Origin: Paenibacillus sp. JCM 18996
Lineage (GTDB): Bacteria; Bacillota; Bacilli; Paenibacillales; NBRC-103111
Assembly (NCBI GenBank): GCA_001313085.1
Contig: BBFE01000048.1
Location: forward strand, 1 to 27,312
Direction of reading: 5' to 3'
DNA: 27,312 bases
Shown: positions 17,812 to 27,145 of the stretch, piece by piece
Position numbering within the stretch: the stretch's first letter is position 1
Layout of the letters: the number at the start of each line of letters is the position of its first letter
The notes under the pieces: generated by a model
What the model was told of the DNA's origin: nothing
The model's database searches: none
What the model saw: only the letters and a program-made list of their open reading frames with translations
Program-made: the position numbers and the translations under genes

Positions 17812-18690
17812 TGGACTTTTCCCCTTATATAATTAATATTAGTAGACCGATCCCATTCTATACACAAACTGGAGAGCGTAACGGGTAAAACCAGCTCCAC
17901 CGCCCAAATAATGGGTGTCTGTCAATGTTAAATTATATAACACTTTTTTACAAATTGGAAATATTATGCCGGTCAAAAAAAAGGACCGTCCTGCGATATC
18001 TGTGGCTGCTGTCCGTATCGCGGGTCACCGTTGCTCCATTCGATTAGGTGGCTTAGTTGTATGCGACATAGCGGATTTTTTGAGTCGTTGATATTCCTCC
18101 CTGTATCTATACAAGCTCACCTGATAACGCCCTTTCTGGCTCTATTTCAGTGCAGTCCCCTTCCCTAGTGGCTCAAAAGCCTAAATAAAGCCCTCAATGT
18201 CCTCTATCGATCGCAATCTTCTCCTCACAATATGCGCTGGCCCTCGGCATGCAACTCCGGTAGTGTTGTCCTGCGGCATGCTGGATTACTTTGATTAACG
18301 GGATAATATGCTGATATTTGCTCTGTTTAATTGCTTTCCGGACCATATAACTGTAAAATTTCCCGTTAATTCAATCCATACCTGACAATTTTTTAAAAAA
18401 AACCGCTGAATTTGATGGATGTTTTCCAATTAGTTGCATCTCTCACGATATCAAAGTCAAATTAGGTGCAGGATAACCTGTTATTTTTCCCTGCGCGCGG
18501 TTCTGCCGATGCGTATTGCGGAGTTGCGCGGGGGTGGCCGCAAAGTTAAAGCAGCGCAATTATCCGCTGAAGCTCCAACGATCCTACACGATAAAACGCT
18601 TGGAGCCGCTTGGAGGCAGACAAGGTGATCTACCCGGATTGGAAAAGTAAGATTCGGAGTCCCACCCCCGCCGTGCAACGCAGCAGCGAT

Positions 18691-18736
18691 CGCTGGGAGA
18701 GGCACACGTTGTCACGCAAAACAACCTCTCCCAGCG
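18691..18736. repeat. Strong two-part inverted repeat
   Basis: Perfect 12-bp arms CGCTGGGAGAGG (18691-18702) and CCTCTCCCAGCG (18725-18736). Inside, after five unpaired bases, GTTGT and ACAAC can add a second 5-bp helix. No T-tract follows on either strand, so it is not an ordinary terminator. It lies in the gene-free kilobase. Confidence 0.65.
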
Positions 18737-18791
18737 TATGAATGTATTTAAACCCACACTTATCCACAGCGGCCGAAACTCAATACTATAC

Positions 18792-18825
18792 AAAAAAAAC
18801 AAAGAGCCCCTGACGAGGAGCCCTG
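18792..18825 (-). terminator. Terminator of the inositol monophosphatase-family gene
   Basis: On minus, a 7-bp stem (GGGCTCC with GGGGCTC, two G-U pairs) around loop TCGTCA, then CTTTG and eight T. It lies about 70 bases past the stop codon. Confidence 0.6.
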
Positions 18826-18893
18826 CAGCTGTTCGAATTTTCAAATCTTTTCACCGGATGGAGATGCCCAGAGTTACAGGGTGCCGCGCCAAC

Positions 18894-19758
18894 TCAAAAG
18901 CCGGTGCCCTGCGCCGCTCTCAAGGAAGCCTCGAGCTCTTCGTGAATGTAACCGTTAGTCGCCATTACATTTCTCACATCCAAAGTATAGGAACGTCCTG
19001 TCGTGTCCGTCACTCTTCCCCCGGACTCCTGGATCAGCAGCGAGCCTGCCGCTATGTCCCATACATTCAAGCCGATTTCCCAGAAGCCCGACAGCCTGCC
19101 CGCCGCCACATAGGCCATATGTAACGCAGCAGAGCCGGCTATTCTCAGGTTTCGGACCTGCGGGATCAGCTCCTGGACGCCTTTCATGTTGGCGGGCAGA
19201 GCTTTCTGTTGATCGGACGGGAACCCCGTAGCAACCAGGCTTTCAGACAATTCAGCTTCCTTGGAAACCTGCATCCTGATCCCTTTTACATAAGCGCCCT
19301 TTCCTTTCTCTGCGACAAAAAAAGCTCATCCCTGGAAGTCATACACTACGCCGACAATCACTTCGCCTTTATACGCCAGCGCAATCGAAACGCAGTAAAA
19401 AAGGGAACCCATGCACATAGTTCGTCGTCCCGTCAATCGGGTCAACAATCCACAAATACTCCGCGTGCGACACGTCCTGAAGCGCCTTGCTCGATGCCGC
19501 CGGCCCCGGCTCCACGCCTTCCTCCCCCAAGAAGGAATGCCGGGGAAAATGCGTCAGGATCAATCCGCGGATCATCTTCTCCGAACCTTTGTCAATTTCC
19601 GTAACCAGATCGCTCGGCGAATATTTCAACAAAAGTTGGTTGTATGTACCCAGCTTGCTTTTTTACCCATTCCCCAGCCTTTGCCGCGGCACTGATGCTA
19701 CCGCCGTAAAGCTTTTGCTGCCTATCACGATTGCTCTCTTCTCTTCTTGTTCAGCCAT
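18894..19758 (-). CDS. Inositol monophosphatase-family phosphatase
   Basis: About 285 residues, Mg-dependent IMPase/SuhB-like sugar phosphatase. Motifs in order: KYSPSDLVTEIDKGSEK, HSFLGEEGV (metal Glu), LWIVDPIDGTTNYVHGFPF (DPIDGTTN metal loop), VAEKGKGAYVKG, RIAGSAALHMAYVAAGRLSG and GLNVWDIAAGSLLIQESGG (WDxAAG). The N-terminus before GEWVKSKLG is uncertain; ATG 19758 gives MAEQEE...GSKSFTAVA. Breaks: a missing G near 19689, T6 19659-19664, A6 19397-19402 and A7 19317-19323 (two too long), and apparently two C lost near 19330-19336, where relatives read YDPSRDE. The same homopolymer pattern as elsewhere explains all of them except the CC loss, which is the G/C type. Substrate may be inositol-1-P or another sugar phosphate. 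Confidence 0.87.
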
Positions 19759-19946
19759 CTATATCCACTCTCTTCATCATACATTTAAGGAACCACCCTC
19801 AGTATAGTAAAAGATACGGTAGAAAAGCTAGGGGCGATTCACCCAAAAAAAAGTTAGGTTGAAGTGACAAATTTTCGGGCATGCGGCTTGCATTCGGCTG
19901 ACAAGAATGATTCCGGAGCACAGCGATTTACCACCAATAAAGCGTT

Positions 19947-20715
19947 CTACCCGCCAATAATATGATAGCCGTTGTCCACATAGATCACTTCGCCGGTGAT
20001 TCCCCTTGACCAAGAGGACATGAGGAACAACGCCGTATCCCCTACCTCGGACGCTTCCGTGGTCCTTCGCAGGGGAGCCTTCTCTTCCACAGTCCGCAGG
20101 ATCGTGTTGAAATCCTTGATCCCTTTGGCCGCCAGTGTGCGGATCGGGCCCGCGGAAATGCCGTTCACTCTGATGTTGTACTGCCCGAGGTCTGCGGCCA
20201 AGTAGCGTATACTGGCTTCCAGGGCCGCTTTGGCCACTCCCATCACATTGTAATTTTTTAAGCACGCGCTCGGCGCCGAGATAAGTCATCGTCATTATGC
20301 TTCCGCCTTCAGTCATCAGTGGATAGATGCGCTGTGCCACAGCCACCAGAGAATAGGCGCTAATCTCCTGGGCTAACGCGTAACCTGCCCGTGAGGTGCG
20401 CACATACAGCCCTTCCAGTTCCTCGCTTTTGGCGAAAGCGATGCTGTGCACTAACCCGTGCAGAACGCCGAACCTCTCTTTTAATGCAACCGCCAAAGTT
20501 TCGATTTCCTCATCCACAGTGACATTGCACGGCAAAAGAATGGAGTTCGGCAGCGTGTCCGCCAGCTTGCGGACCCTTTCCTCCACCCTCTCGCTCTCGT
20601 ATGTAAAAGCGATCGTCGCCCCTTGGGAAGCGAGTGACTGGGCAATCGCCCAAGCGATGCTGCGGTCGTTGGCCACTCCCATAACCAATATGTTCTTGCC
20701 CTCCAGTAAATCCAT
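19947..20715 (-). CDS. fabI: Enoyl-[acyl-carrier-protein] reductase (NADH)
   Basis: About 255 residues, short-chain dehydrogenase-type reductase that completes each cycle of fatty-acid elongation. ATG 20715 (MDLLEGKNILVMGVANDRSI, AGGAG about 11 bases upstream) is preferred to ATG 20736, which would place that Shine-Dalgarno inside the gene. Motifs: MGVANDRSIAWAIAQSLASQ cofactor loop, LHGLVHSIAFA, TYLGAERVLKNYN, and the catalytic pair in YNVMGVAK (Tyr-x6-Lys), then GPIRTLAAKGI substrate-binding loop. One break: T6 20254-20259 is one too long, placed exactly between the active-site segments; with five bases the frame is whole. Ends YHIIGG. Monocistronic. Confidence 0.93.
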
Positions 20716-20878
20716 CAGATACCAGTCTCCTCTCATAAAAGGGACTTTACGCGATCGGACTTTGTCCCGTTTGACTCAAAAGTACCTGATTTTTTCTGAT
20801 AATTACAAGTGGTTGAAGTCGTCCAGCAGCTTATTCGTCGTTCGAGCAGATATGTTTCATCTAATCCGCCATCCGCCA

Positions 20879-21859
20879 TCAGGTAATCTCAACCGAAGCC
20901 TGAGTCAGCGGAACGACGCCCGGTTCATGCTCCCAATCGTTCATAAGGCGGAACAAAGCGCCGTCCTTCATTTTGGCCTCAATCATAATGTCCAGCCGCT
21001 CGGTCACCGGGGCAATCTCTCTCAGAAACGCCGTCAGCGCGCCTGTATTCACATAATCCGCATGGCTTCTGGCTCGGACTCGCTTTTGGGGGAGGACGCG
21101 TGGATTTTCGGCGGCAGCGGACTGCCGTCTTCGCTCGTCTCGCCCTCCCAGGTGTCGAGAATGCGCGGCCACAGCTGAGCTGCACTTTCTCCCTCGTTAT
21201 TGACCGCATGATGATGGATATCCAAAACCATCGGCACGCCTACAGCCTGGCTCACCGCCAGAGTTTCCGCCGCGGTGAAGGTTTTGTCGTCATTTTCCAG
21301 AGTAATGCGCCTCCGTATGGACTCGTCCAGCCCAGCAAAATTAGTTGCGAACCGGGCCGCCGCCGCTTCCTTGTTTCCATAGGAGCCCCCTATATGAATG
21401 TTGCACTTCGCTGCCCTGCCAAGGCCCATACTTTCCAGCATCCGGACATGGCGGTTGAGATCCTCGGCCGATTTTTTGGCGGACGTCTTTGCGGTGAGTG
21501 CTGAGCACGGTAAAATGCTCCGGATGAAAGCCGGTACGCATGCCGTTTTCTTTTACAAAGCTGCCGATCTCCTCGAAAGAAGACTGCAAATTCGCAATGG
21601 GATCCCAGTCCCCGAGCATTTCATGGCCTATAAGTGGAATCAGCCTGGAAGAAAACCGGTACACCATAATATCCTGATATTTGTTATGCTTCAGCAGCCG
21701 CAGAGTGTTATGCAGGTTTTCCTCCGCGATCCTTTCCAGCTTACGCACAGCCGCTTCGCGGTCGGTCAGCTTGGAGAATTGGGCGACGGTCATCGTTTTG
21801 GAGGGGGATGCGTTCTTGACTTCCGTTGACATCGCGACATATCCTAGCCTAACAATCAT
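20879..21859 (-). CDS. uvsE: UV DNA damage endonuclease
   Basis: About 325 residues, TIM-barrel UVDE nuclease that nicks 5' to UV photoproducts. Starts MIVRLGYVAMSTEVKNASPS, the typical family N-terminus with the RLGY strand and Tyr. Further motifs: MVYRFSSRLIPLIGHE, RTGFHPEHFTVLS, CNIHIGGSYGNKEAAAARF, ITLENDDKTF, PMVLDIHHHAVNN and HADYVNTGALT, covering the metal-binding His/Glu/Asp set. Breaks: T6 21472-21477 one too long (restores RQKSAEDLNRHVRMLESMG) and one C missing near 21071 (restores SEPRSHADYV). Stands alone between fabI and the amidase gene. Confidence 0.9.
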
Positions 21860-21943
21860 CCTTAAGTTTCACTCCATCAAATTGGTAGTTTTTTTTACTA
21901 TCCCCATTTTCGGAAAAACTCCCCGGCCTGCTGGACAAGCCGA

Positions 21944-22975
21944 TCAAAACTCATCCAATATATGAAAAAAGCGGTATACCGTTCTTTCCGTCCATGCCGG
22001 GGAGTCCCGATAATCCCAATAGCGGTAACGGCTGTTGGTCGTATGCGCATTCACAAGGGGCATGCCGTACGCGTCAAAACCGATCACGATCGTATTGTGC
22101 TGAAAACGCGAATCTCCGTCCCAATCGTAGCAGATCACGTCCCCGACCATCAGCTGCTCCGGCCTTTCCACAACGCACGCCTGCAGCGCCGTCCTCGAAC
22201 GGCTCAAATGCACCTGCAGGCTGTGCGCCACCGCCCAGCTGTAGCTCCATAATTCCCTGCCGCCCGACTTTCCCTGGTACCACCAGCCAGACTCTCTCCT
22301 CCCGGTATAATGCATGGGCGCTCCTCCCGCAAAAAAAGGCACTGCGATACGAAATTCGTGCAGTCCACCTCAAACGCCAAATACTGGGGATTGTAGCTGT
22401 TCCACCATTTTTTGCGCATATCGGCGTGCGGCTTCCCTGTCGTATCTTTTTTCTTGCCGCATAGGTTTCTCCGGTGTTCAGGATTTGTCTATTAATGAAA
22501 GGAGCCGCTAACCCCTGGCTCTGGATCAGGTTCCTCTCCCCGACCGTGCCGTAATTCAGCGGCCAAAGACTCGGCTCCTCACCCGCGTGAGACTTCTCCT
22601 GGCCGACGCCTTCGATCCTTGCGATCTTCCACTGTCCTTCTTCTTCCACCAGGTCGATGCGCTCCTTCTCCACCCGTTCTTCGACAAAAGATTGCTCCAA
22701 TTGCGTGTACTCCAGTTTCCGCTTGATCTCGATTTCCGCAGTGACAGAAAAGCCGGATTCGCTGATCGCGTTGAATTGAAGGCGAGTTTCCTGCTTTACA
22801 GGCGTAAGTTTGCGGGACTTGTACCCCGAAACGCTTCGCATCATTCTGTTTTTTCAGCAGGGCCAGTGCTTGCTTATCCATAAAAGGATACAAATTCTGC
22901 CGCGCCGAAAAAAATTGGCCTCGTTATCGTTCTTGACGCTGACATAGCCGTAAACCGCTTTTTTTTCCAAGGCAT
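21944..22975 (-). CDS. Amidase-domain (amidase_6 type) protein
   Basis: About 340 residues. ATG 22975 has AAAGGAG 9 bases upstream. An N-terminal domain of roughly 150 residues ([47 protein letters not shown]) precedes a cysteine-peptidase-like amidase_6 domain: [20 protein letters not shown] with the putative catalytic Cys, [52 protein letters not shown] and [14 protein letters not shown]. The likely His is in QHNT. No signal peptide is visible. Breaks: T8 22959-22966, A7 22908-22914, T6 22849-22854, T6 22447-22452, T6 22408-22413 and A7 22331-22337, all too long by one or two. This gene is the most fragmented in the window and none of its breaks is of the G/C type. Confidence 0.82.
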
Positions 22976-23088
22976 AGACTAGAACTCCTTTCAACGCCTT
23001 ATAATAATGACTGACCGACTATGGACATTCCCGCATTGTTCTCAAATATATGAAGCCGCAGGCCAAAAAAATGTACGAAAAAACATTC

Positions 23089-23117
23089 TTTACTGGACAG
23101 CCGGTAAGCGCTATACT
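23089..23117 (+). promoter_or_regulatory. Candidate aconitase promoter
   Basis: TTTACT (23089-23094), 17-base spacer, TATACT (23112-23117): four and five matches to the SigA consensus. About 105 bases upstream of the aconitase start. Confidence 0.45.
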
Positions 23118-23144
23118 ATAAGTAGAGCAATTTTTTGAAATCAT

Positions 23145-23181
23145 GTTTCATATAGTGAAACCGAGTGTAAAAAAATTACAC
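23145..23181 (+). promoter_or_regulatory. Two adjacent dyads upstream of aconitase
   Basis: GTTTCA-N5-TGAAAC (23145-23161) and GTGTAA-N5-TTACAC (23165-23181), both with perfect 6-base arms, four bases apart, downstream of the candidate promoter and 40 bases before the start codon. They could be operators or leader-RNA hairpins. Neither is the CcpC dyad ATAA-N7-TTAT known from B. subtilis citB. Confidence 0.45.
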
Positions 23182-23221
23182 GTTCACTAGCTGAAGACAG
23201 AATAAAAGGGAGGGTTTACTT

Positions 23222-25932
23222 TTGGCTGCACAAGACCAATATTCATGCCGCACAGAGCTTAAAGTGTGGGACAAATCTTACCAGTACTATGACCTTCACA
23301 AGCTGGAGGAGCACGGATTAGGCACTATCTCGAAACTGCCTTTTTTCCATTAAGGTGCTTCTGGAAGCCGCTGTCCGCCAATTCGACGGCAGGGCGATTA
23401 CAGAGGACCACGTGAAGCAGTTGACCGGTTGGGCGGACAGCCGCGACAACAATAAAGAAATTCCGTTCATTCCCGCGAGGATCGTCCTTCAGGACTTCAC
23501 CGGCGTACCGGTCGTAGTCGACTTGGCGGCGATGAGGGCCACCACGCACAAGACGGGCGGAAATCCGGAGCGCATCAATCCTTTGGTGCCTGTAGACCTG
23601 GTTATTGACCACTCGGTTATGGTCGACGCATTCGGTACGAGAGATGCGCTCGAGAAAAAATATGGATGTCGAATTCCAGCGCAACGAAGAGCGCTACCGT
23701 TTCCTTCGCTGGGCGCAAAACGCGTTCGACAACTTCCGTGCGGTTCCTCCCGCAACCGGGATCGTCCACCAGGTCAACCTGGAATACCTTGCTTCCGTAG
23801 CGGCTACCAGAACGGTAGACGGCGACCTCCAGGTATTCCCTGACTCGCTCGTAGGCACGGACTCCCATACCACAATGATCAACGGCCTCGGTATAGTAGG
23901 CTGGGGCGTCGGCGGTATCGAGGCGGAAGCCGGAATGCTTGGCCAGCCGCTTTACTTCGTAACTCCGGACGTCATCGGATTCAAATTGACGGGAAGCCTC
24001 CCAGAAGGCGCAACGGCAACGGACCTGGCGCTTACCGTCACGCAAATCCTGCGTAAAAAAGGGCGTTGTAGGCAAGTTCGTTGAATTCTACGGCCCTGGA
24101 CTAAGCAACATCTCATTGTCCGACCGTGCAACGGTAGCTAACATGGCCCCTGAGTATGGAGCTACGATGGGCTTCTTCCCAGTCGACAACGAAACTTTGC
24201 TGTACATGAAGAACACAGGCCGCTCCGACGAGCAGGTGGCGCTGGTTGAAGCTTACTACAAGGCCAACGGCATGTTCCGTACGGACGAAACCGAAGATCC
24301 TGTATTCACCGACAAAATCGAGCTTGACCTTTCCTCCGTCGTGCCAAGCTTGGCGGGACCTAAACGTCCTCAAGACGCGTGGAATTGACAGCCATGAAAG
24401 ATTCCTTTAACAGCATCCTCCGCACTCCGGTCGAGAACGGCGGATACGGCCTGAGCGAAGAAAAGATCAACGAAAAGGTGCAAGTGGATTTCCCGAACGG
24501 CCAAATCGAGAAAATGGGAACCGGAGCCGTCGTTATCGCAGCGATCACTTCCTGCACCAACACTTCGAACCCAAGCGTAATGCTGGGAGCGGGCCTGCTC
24601 GCCAAGAAGGCCGTGCAGCGCGGTCTGAGAAAGCCCGCTTATGTCAAGAGCTCTTTGACTCCGGGTTCTCAAGTGGTAACCGAGTATCTATATAAAGCCG
24701 GTTTGATGGACTCTCTGGAAGCTCTCGGATTCCACGTGGCCGGATACGGCTGCGCAACCTGTATCGGCAACAGCGGACCGCTGTCCGACGAAGTAAGCAA
24801 AGCCATTGCGGATAACGACATGACCGTTGCGGCCGTGCTGAGCGGCAATCGTAACTTCGAAGGCCGCGTGCATGCTCAGGTGAAGGCGAACTACCTGGCT
24901 TCCCCTCCGCTCGTTGTCGCTTACGCGCTGGCAGGCACCGTGAACATCGACTTGACTAAAGATCCAATCGGCTACGATCCTAACAACCAGCCGGTATATT
25001 TGAAGGATATCTGGCCTAGCAACCAGGAAATCCGCGACGCCGTCGCCTTCGCCATGAGCGCGGAAACCTACCGCGATAAATACTCGAACGTTTTCCGCGC
25101 CAACGAGCGTTGGAACGAAATCGACATTCCGGAAGGCGACCTGTACGAGTTCGACGAGAAATCGACTTACATTCAAGAGCCTCCGTTCTTTAATCATCTG
25201 GGGCTGAAATCGACGACATCAAAGACATTAAGGGCGCAAAAGCGCTTGCACTGCTGGGCGATTCCGTAACTACGGACATATCTCCCCTGCCGGCAACATC
25301 TCGCCGAAGAGCCCTGCAGGCATGTACCTCACCGAGCATGGCGTGAAGAGGGAAGACTTCAACTCCTACGGTTCCCGCCGCGGTAACCATGAAGTGATGA
25401 TGCGCGGTACGTTCGCGAACATCCGGATCCGTAACCAGCTGGCACCGGCACAGAAGGCGGAGTGACCACTTACCTCGGCACGGATGAAGTGATGTCGATT
25501 TACGACGCATCCATGAAATATCAAGCGAAGAAAACGCCTCTGGTCGTTATTGCCGGCAAGGAATACGGTACAGGAAGCTCCCGCGACTGGGCGGCGAAAG
25601 GAACCTTCCTCCTGGGTGTCAAAGCGGTTATTGCGGAAAGCTTCGAGCGTATTCACCGTTCCAACCTGGTGGGCATGGGTGTCCTTCCTCTTCAGTTCGC
25701 AGAAGGCACAGGCTGGTCAACACTGGGTCTGAACGGAAGAGAAACCTTCGATATCACCGGACTGAGCAACGATGTGCAGCCTGGACAGTCGGTTAAAGTA
25801 ACGGCTACCCGTGAAGACGGGACCAGCTTTACTTTCGACACGACGCTTCGGCTGGACAGCACAGTCGATGTGGACTACTACCGCAACGGCGGTATCCTGC
25901 AGACTGTACTCCGCCAAATTATGGCTGAATAA
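23222..25932 (+). CDS. acnA: Aconitate hydratase A
   Basis: About 900 residues, [4Fe-4S] enzyme that interconverts citrate and isocitrate. TTG 23222 follows AAGGGAGGG by 6 bases and gives the start [20 protein letters not shown]. Motifs: [39 protein letters not shown], the cluster cysteines in [13 protein letters not shown] and [59 protein letters not shown] (swivel domain) and [19 protein letters not shown]. Breaks: T6 23341-23346, A6 23655-23660 and A6 24055-24060 one too long; single G/C losses near 24375, 25200, 25277 and 25447. All catalytic residues are present when frames are joined. It converges on citrate synthase. Gram-positive aconitases of this class can also bind RNA when the cluster is lost (family knowledge). 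Confidence 0.95.
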
Positions 25933-25958
25933 GAATGCATACGTATTGCTGAATAAGA

Positions 25959-26003
25959 ATACGAAAGAAGGCTGCACCCTTGAGGTGCAGCCTTCTTTCG
26001 TAT
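25959..26003. terminator. Shared terminator between aconitase and citrate synthase
   Basis: Perfect 20-bp inverted repeat with a 5-base loop CTTGA; arms begin ATACGAAAGAAGG and end CCTTCTTTCGTAT. It lies 27 bases after the aconitase stop and 46 bases past the citrate synthase stop, so it can serve both. The T-rich tail is within the stem. Confidence 0.85.
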
Positions 26004-26048
26004 GCCGGTTTTAGCCACTTGCGACCCTCCTTTTGGCCGTGGTGCCGG

Positions 26049-27145
26049 TCAAGCTGGTGAATTGGGCATTTTGCCGATATATTCGGAGTCCGGATAGATC
26101 AGCCGGCCCTTGGACGCTTCCATAATGTGGGCACACCATCCTGCTGTACGGGTCACTGCGAAACTCGGAGTAAACAGCTCTTCATGAAAATCGATAGCAT
26201 TCATTACCGCCGCCGCATAAAATTCCACGTTCGTATACAGCTTTTGTCCGGGCTTATACTGCGCGAGCAGGCGAATGACCACTTCCTCCACATGGACCGC
26301 AAGCTCCAGCCAAGGATCGTTTGCCGACAGTTCAGCGGCCAGATCCCTTAAAGCGACCGCCCGGGGATCCTTCGTCTTATATACACGGTGTCCGAAGCCC
26401 ATGATCCTGCCCCCGGACTCCAGCTGCTGCTTGACCCAAGACTCGGCCTGTCTTTGGTACCGATCTCTCTCAGCATTTTCATCACCAGAGAAGGAGCGCC
26501 TCCGTGCAGCGGGCCTTTCAAGGCACCGATTGCCCCCGTGACGGAAGAGGCCATGTCGGACCGGTAGAGGCGATGACTCGGGCTGCAAAAGTGGAGCTGT
26601 TCATGCCATGGTCCATCATCAGATTCAGGTAAACCTCTAAAGCTTTGACCTGCGCTTCCGGAGCTTCCGACCCTTTTAACATGTAAAGATAGTTTGCCGT
26701 ATGCATCAGATCGGATCTTGGGCTGACGGGCGCTGTACCTTTCAGCTTATGATAGCGGTAAGCGATAATCGTCGGAAGCTTCATGGTGATAAAAGCCGCC
26801 TGGTCCAGCGTGGGAGGATACGACATCTCTCCTGATTCCAACGCGGACACGGCAGTCCTAAGTACCCCCATCATTCCCACAGAAGGAGGGATTGCGTCGA
26901 TTACCCGCTTTATTTCACCGGTGACTTCCCTCAGCTCGGCCCACTGCGTAAAGCATGCTTCCCGCTCGTGCCCGTCCGGCAGTTCTCCGTGCCACAGCAA
27001 ATACGCTAATTCTTCAAAATGACGCACCCGGGCCAAATCCTTCGCGAAATGGCCTCTGTAAATGAGGTGGCCGTTCTCTCCGTCGACAAAGCTGACTTCC
27101 GTCTGCGCTGCGATCACTTTTTTCCAACCCAGGCGCGATAACCAT
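26049..27145 (-). CDS. Citrate synthase
   Basis: About 365 residues, condenses acetyl-CoA with oxaloacetate. ATG 27145 (GGGAG 8 bases upstream) with the corrected A5 gives [20 protein letters not shown], the usual start; as written (T6 27118-27123) a different start at 27150 is open. Motifs: [47 protein letters not shown] (His), [16 protein letters not shown] (His) and [13 protein letters not shown], then [19 protein letters not shown]. The usual catalytic Asp in NVDFY is Glu here. Two G losses near 26561 and 26447 divide the gene into three frames. Resembles the shorter Gram-positive CitA/CitZ forms; a 2-methylcitrate synthase is possible but no prp genes are nearby. Confidence 0.92.

Larger units (their letters stand above)
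17812..18893. other. About 1.1 kb with no recognisable gene
   Basis: The left end should hold the bmpA promoter. A TTGACA is visible on minus near 17928 but has no matching -10. The rest has no long coding frame. A 41-codon open stretch on minus around 18100-18000 reads RYQVSLYRYREEYQRLKK and ends at a stop; it may be a degraded gene end, but I cannot name it. The segment also has a long inverted repeat at 18691-18736, one DnaA-box-like TTATCCACA near 18757, and the terminator of the next gene. No terminal repeats or transposase motifs were seen. Confidence 0.5.

Noticed and set aside
17812..17960. Purine or other riboswitch upstream of bmpA
   Set aside because: Only a loose GGAG...CTCC pairing is visible. 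The conserved purine-riboswitch loops are absent.
17960..18890. Insertion sequence or prophage remnant
   Set aside because: No terminal inverted repeats, target duplication, transposase DDE or integrase motif could be found. The 12-bp hairpin arms are only 22 bases apart.
21899..21946. Longer C-terminus of the amidase protein if the T6 at 21964-21969 is shortened to five
   Set aside because: The current ending [10 protein letters not shown] matches the usual end of this family, so six is probably the true length here.
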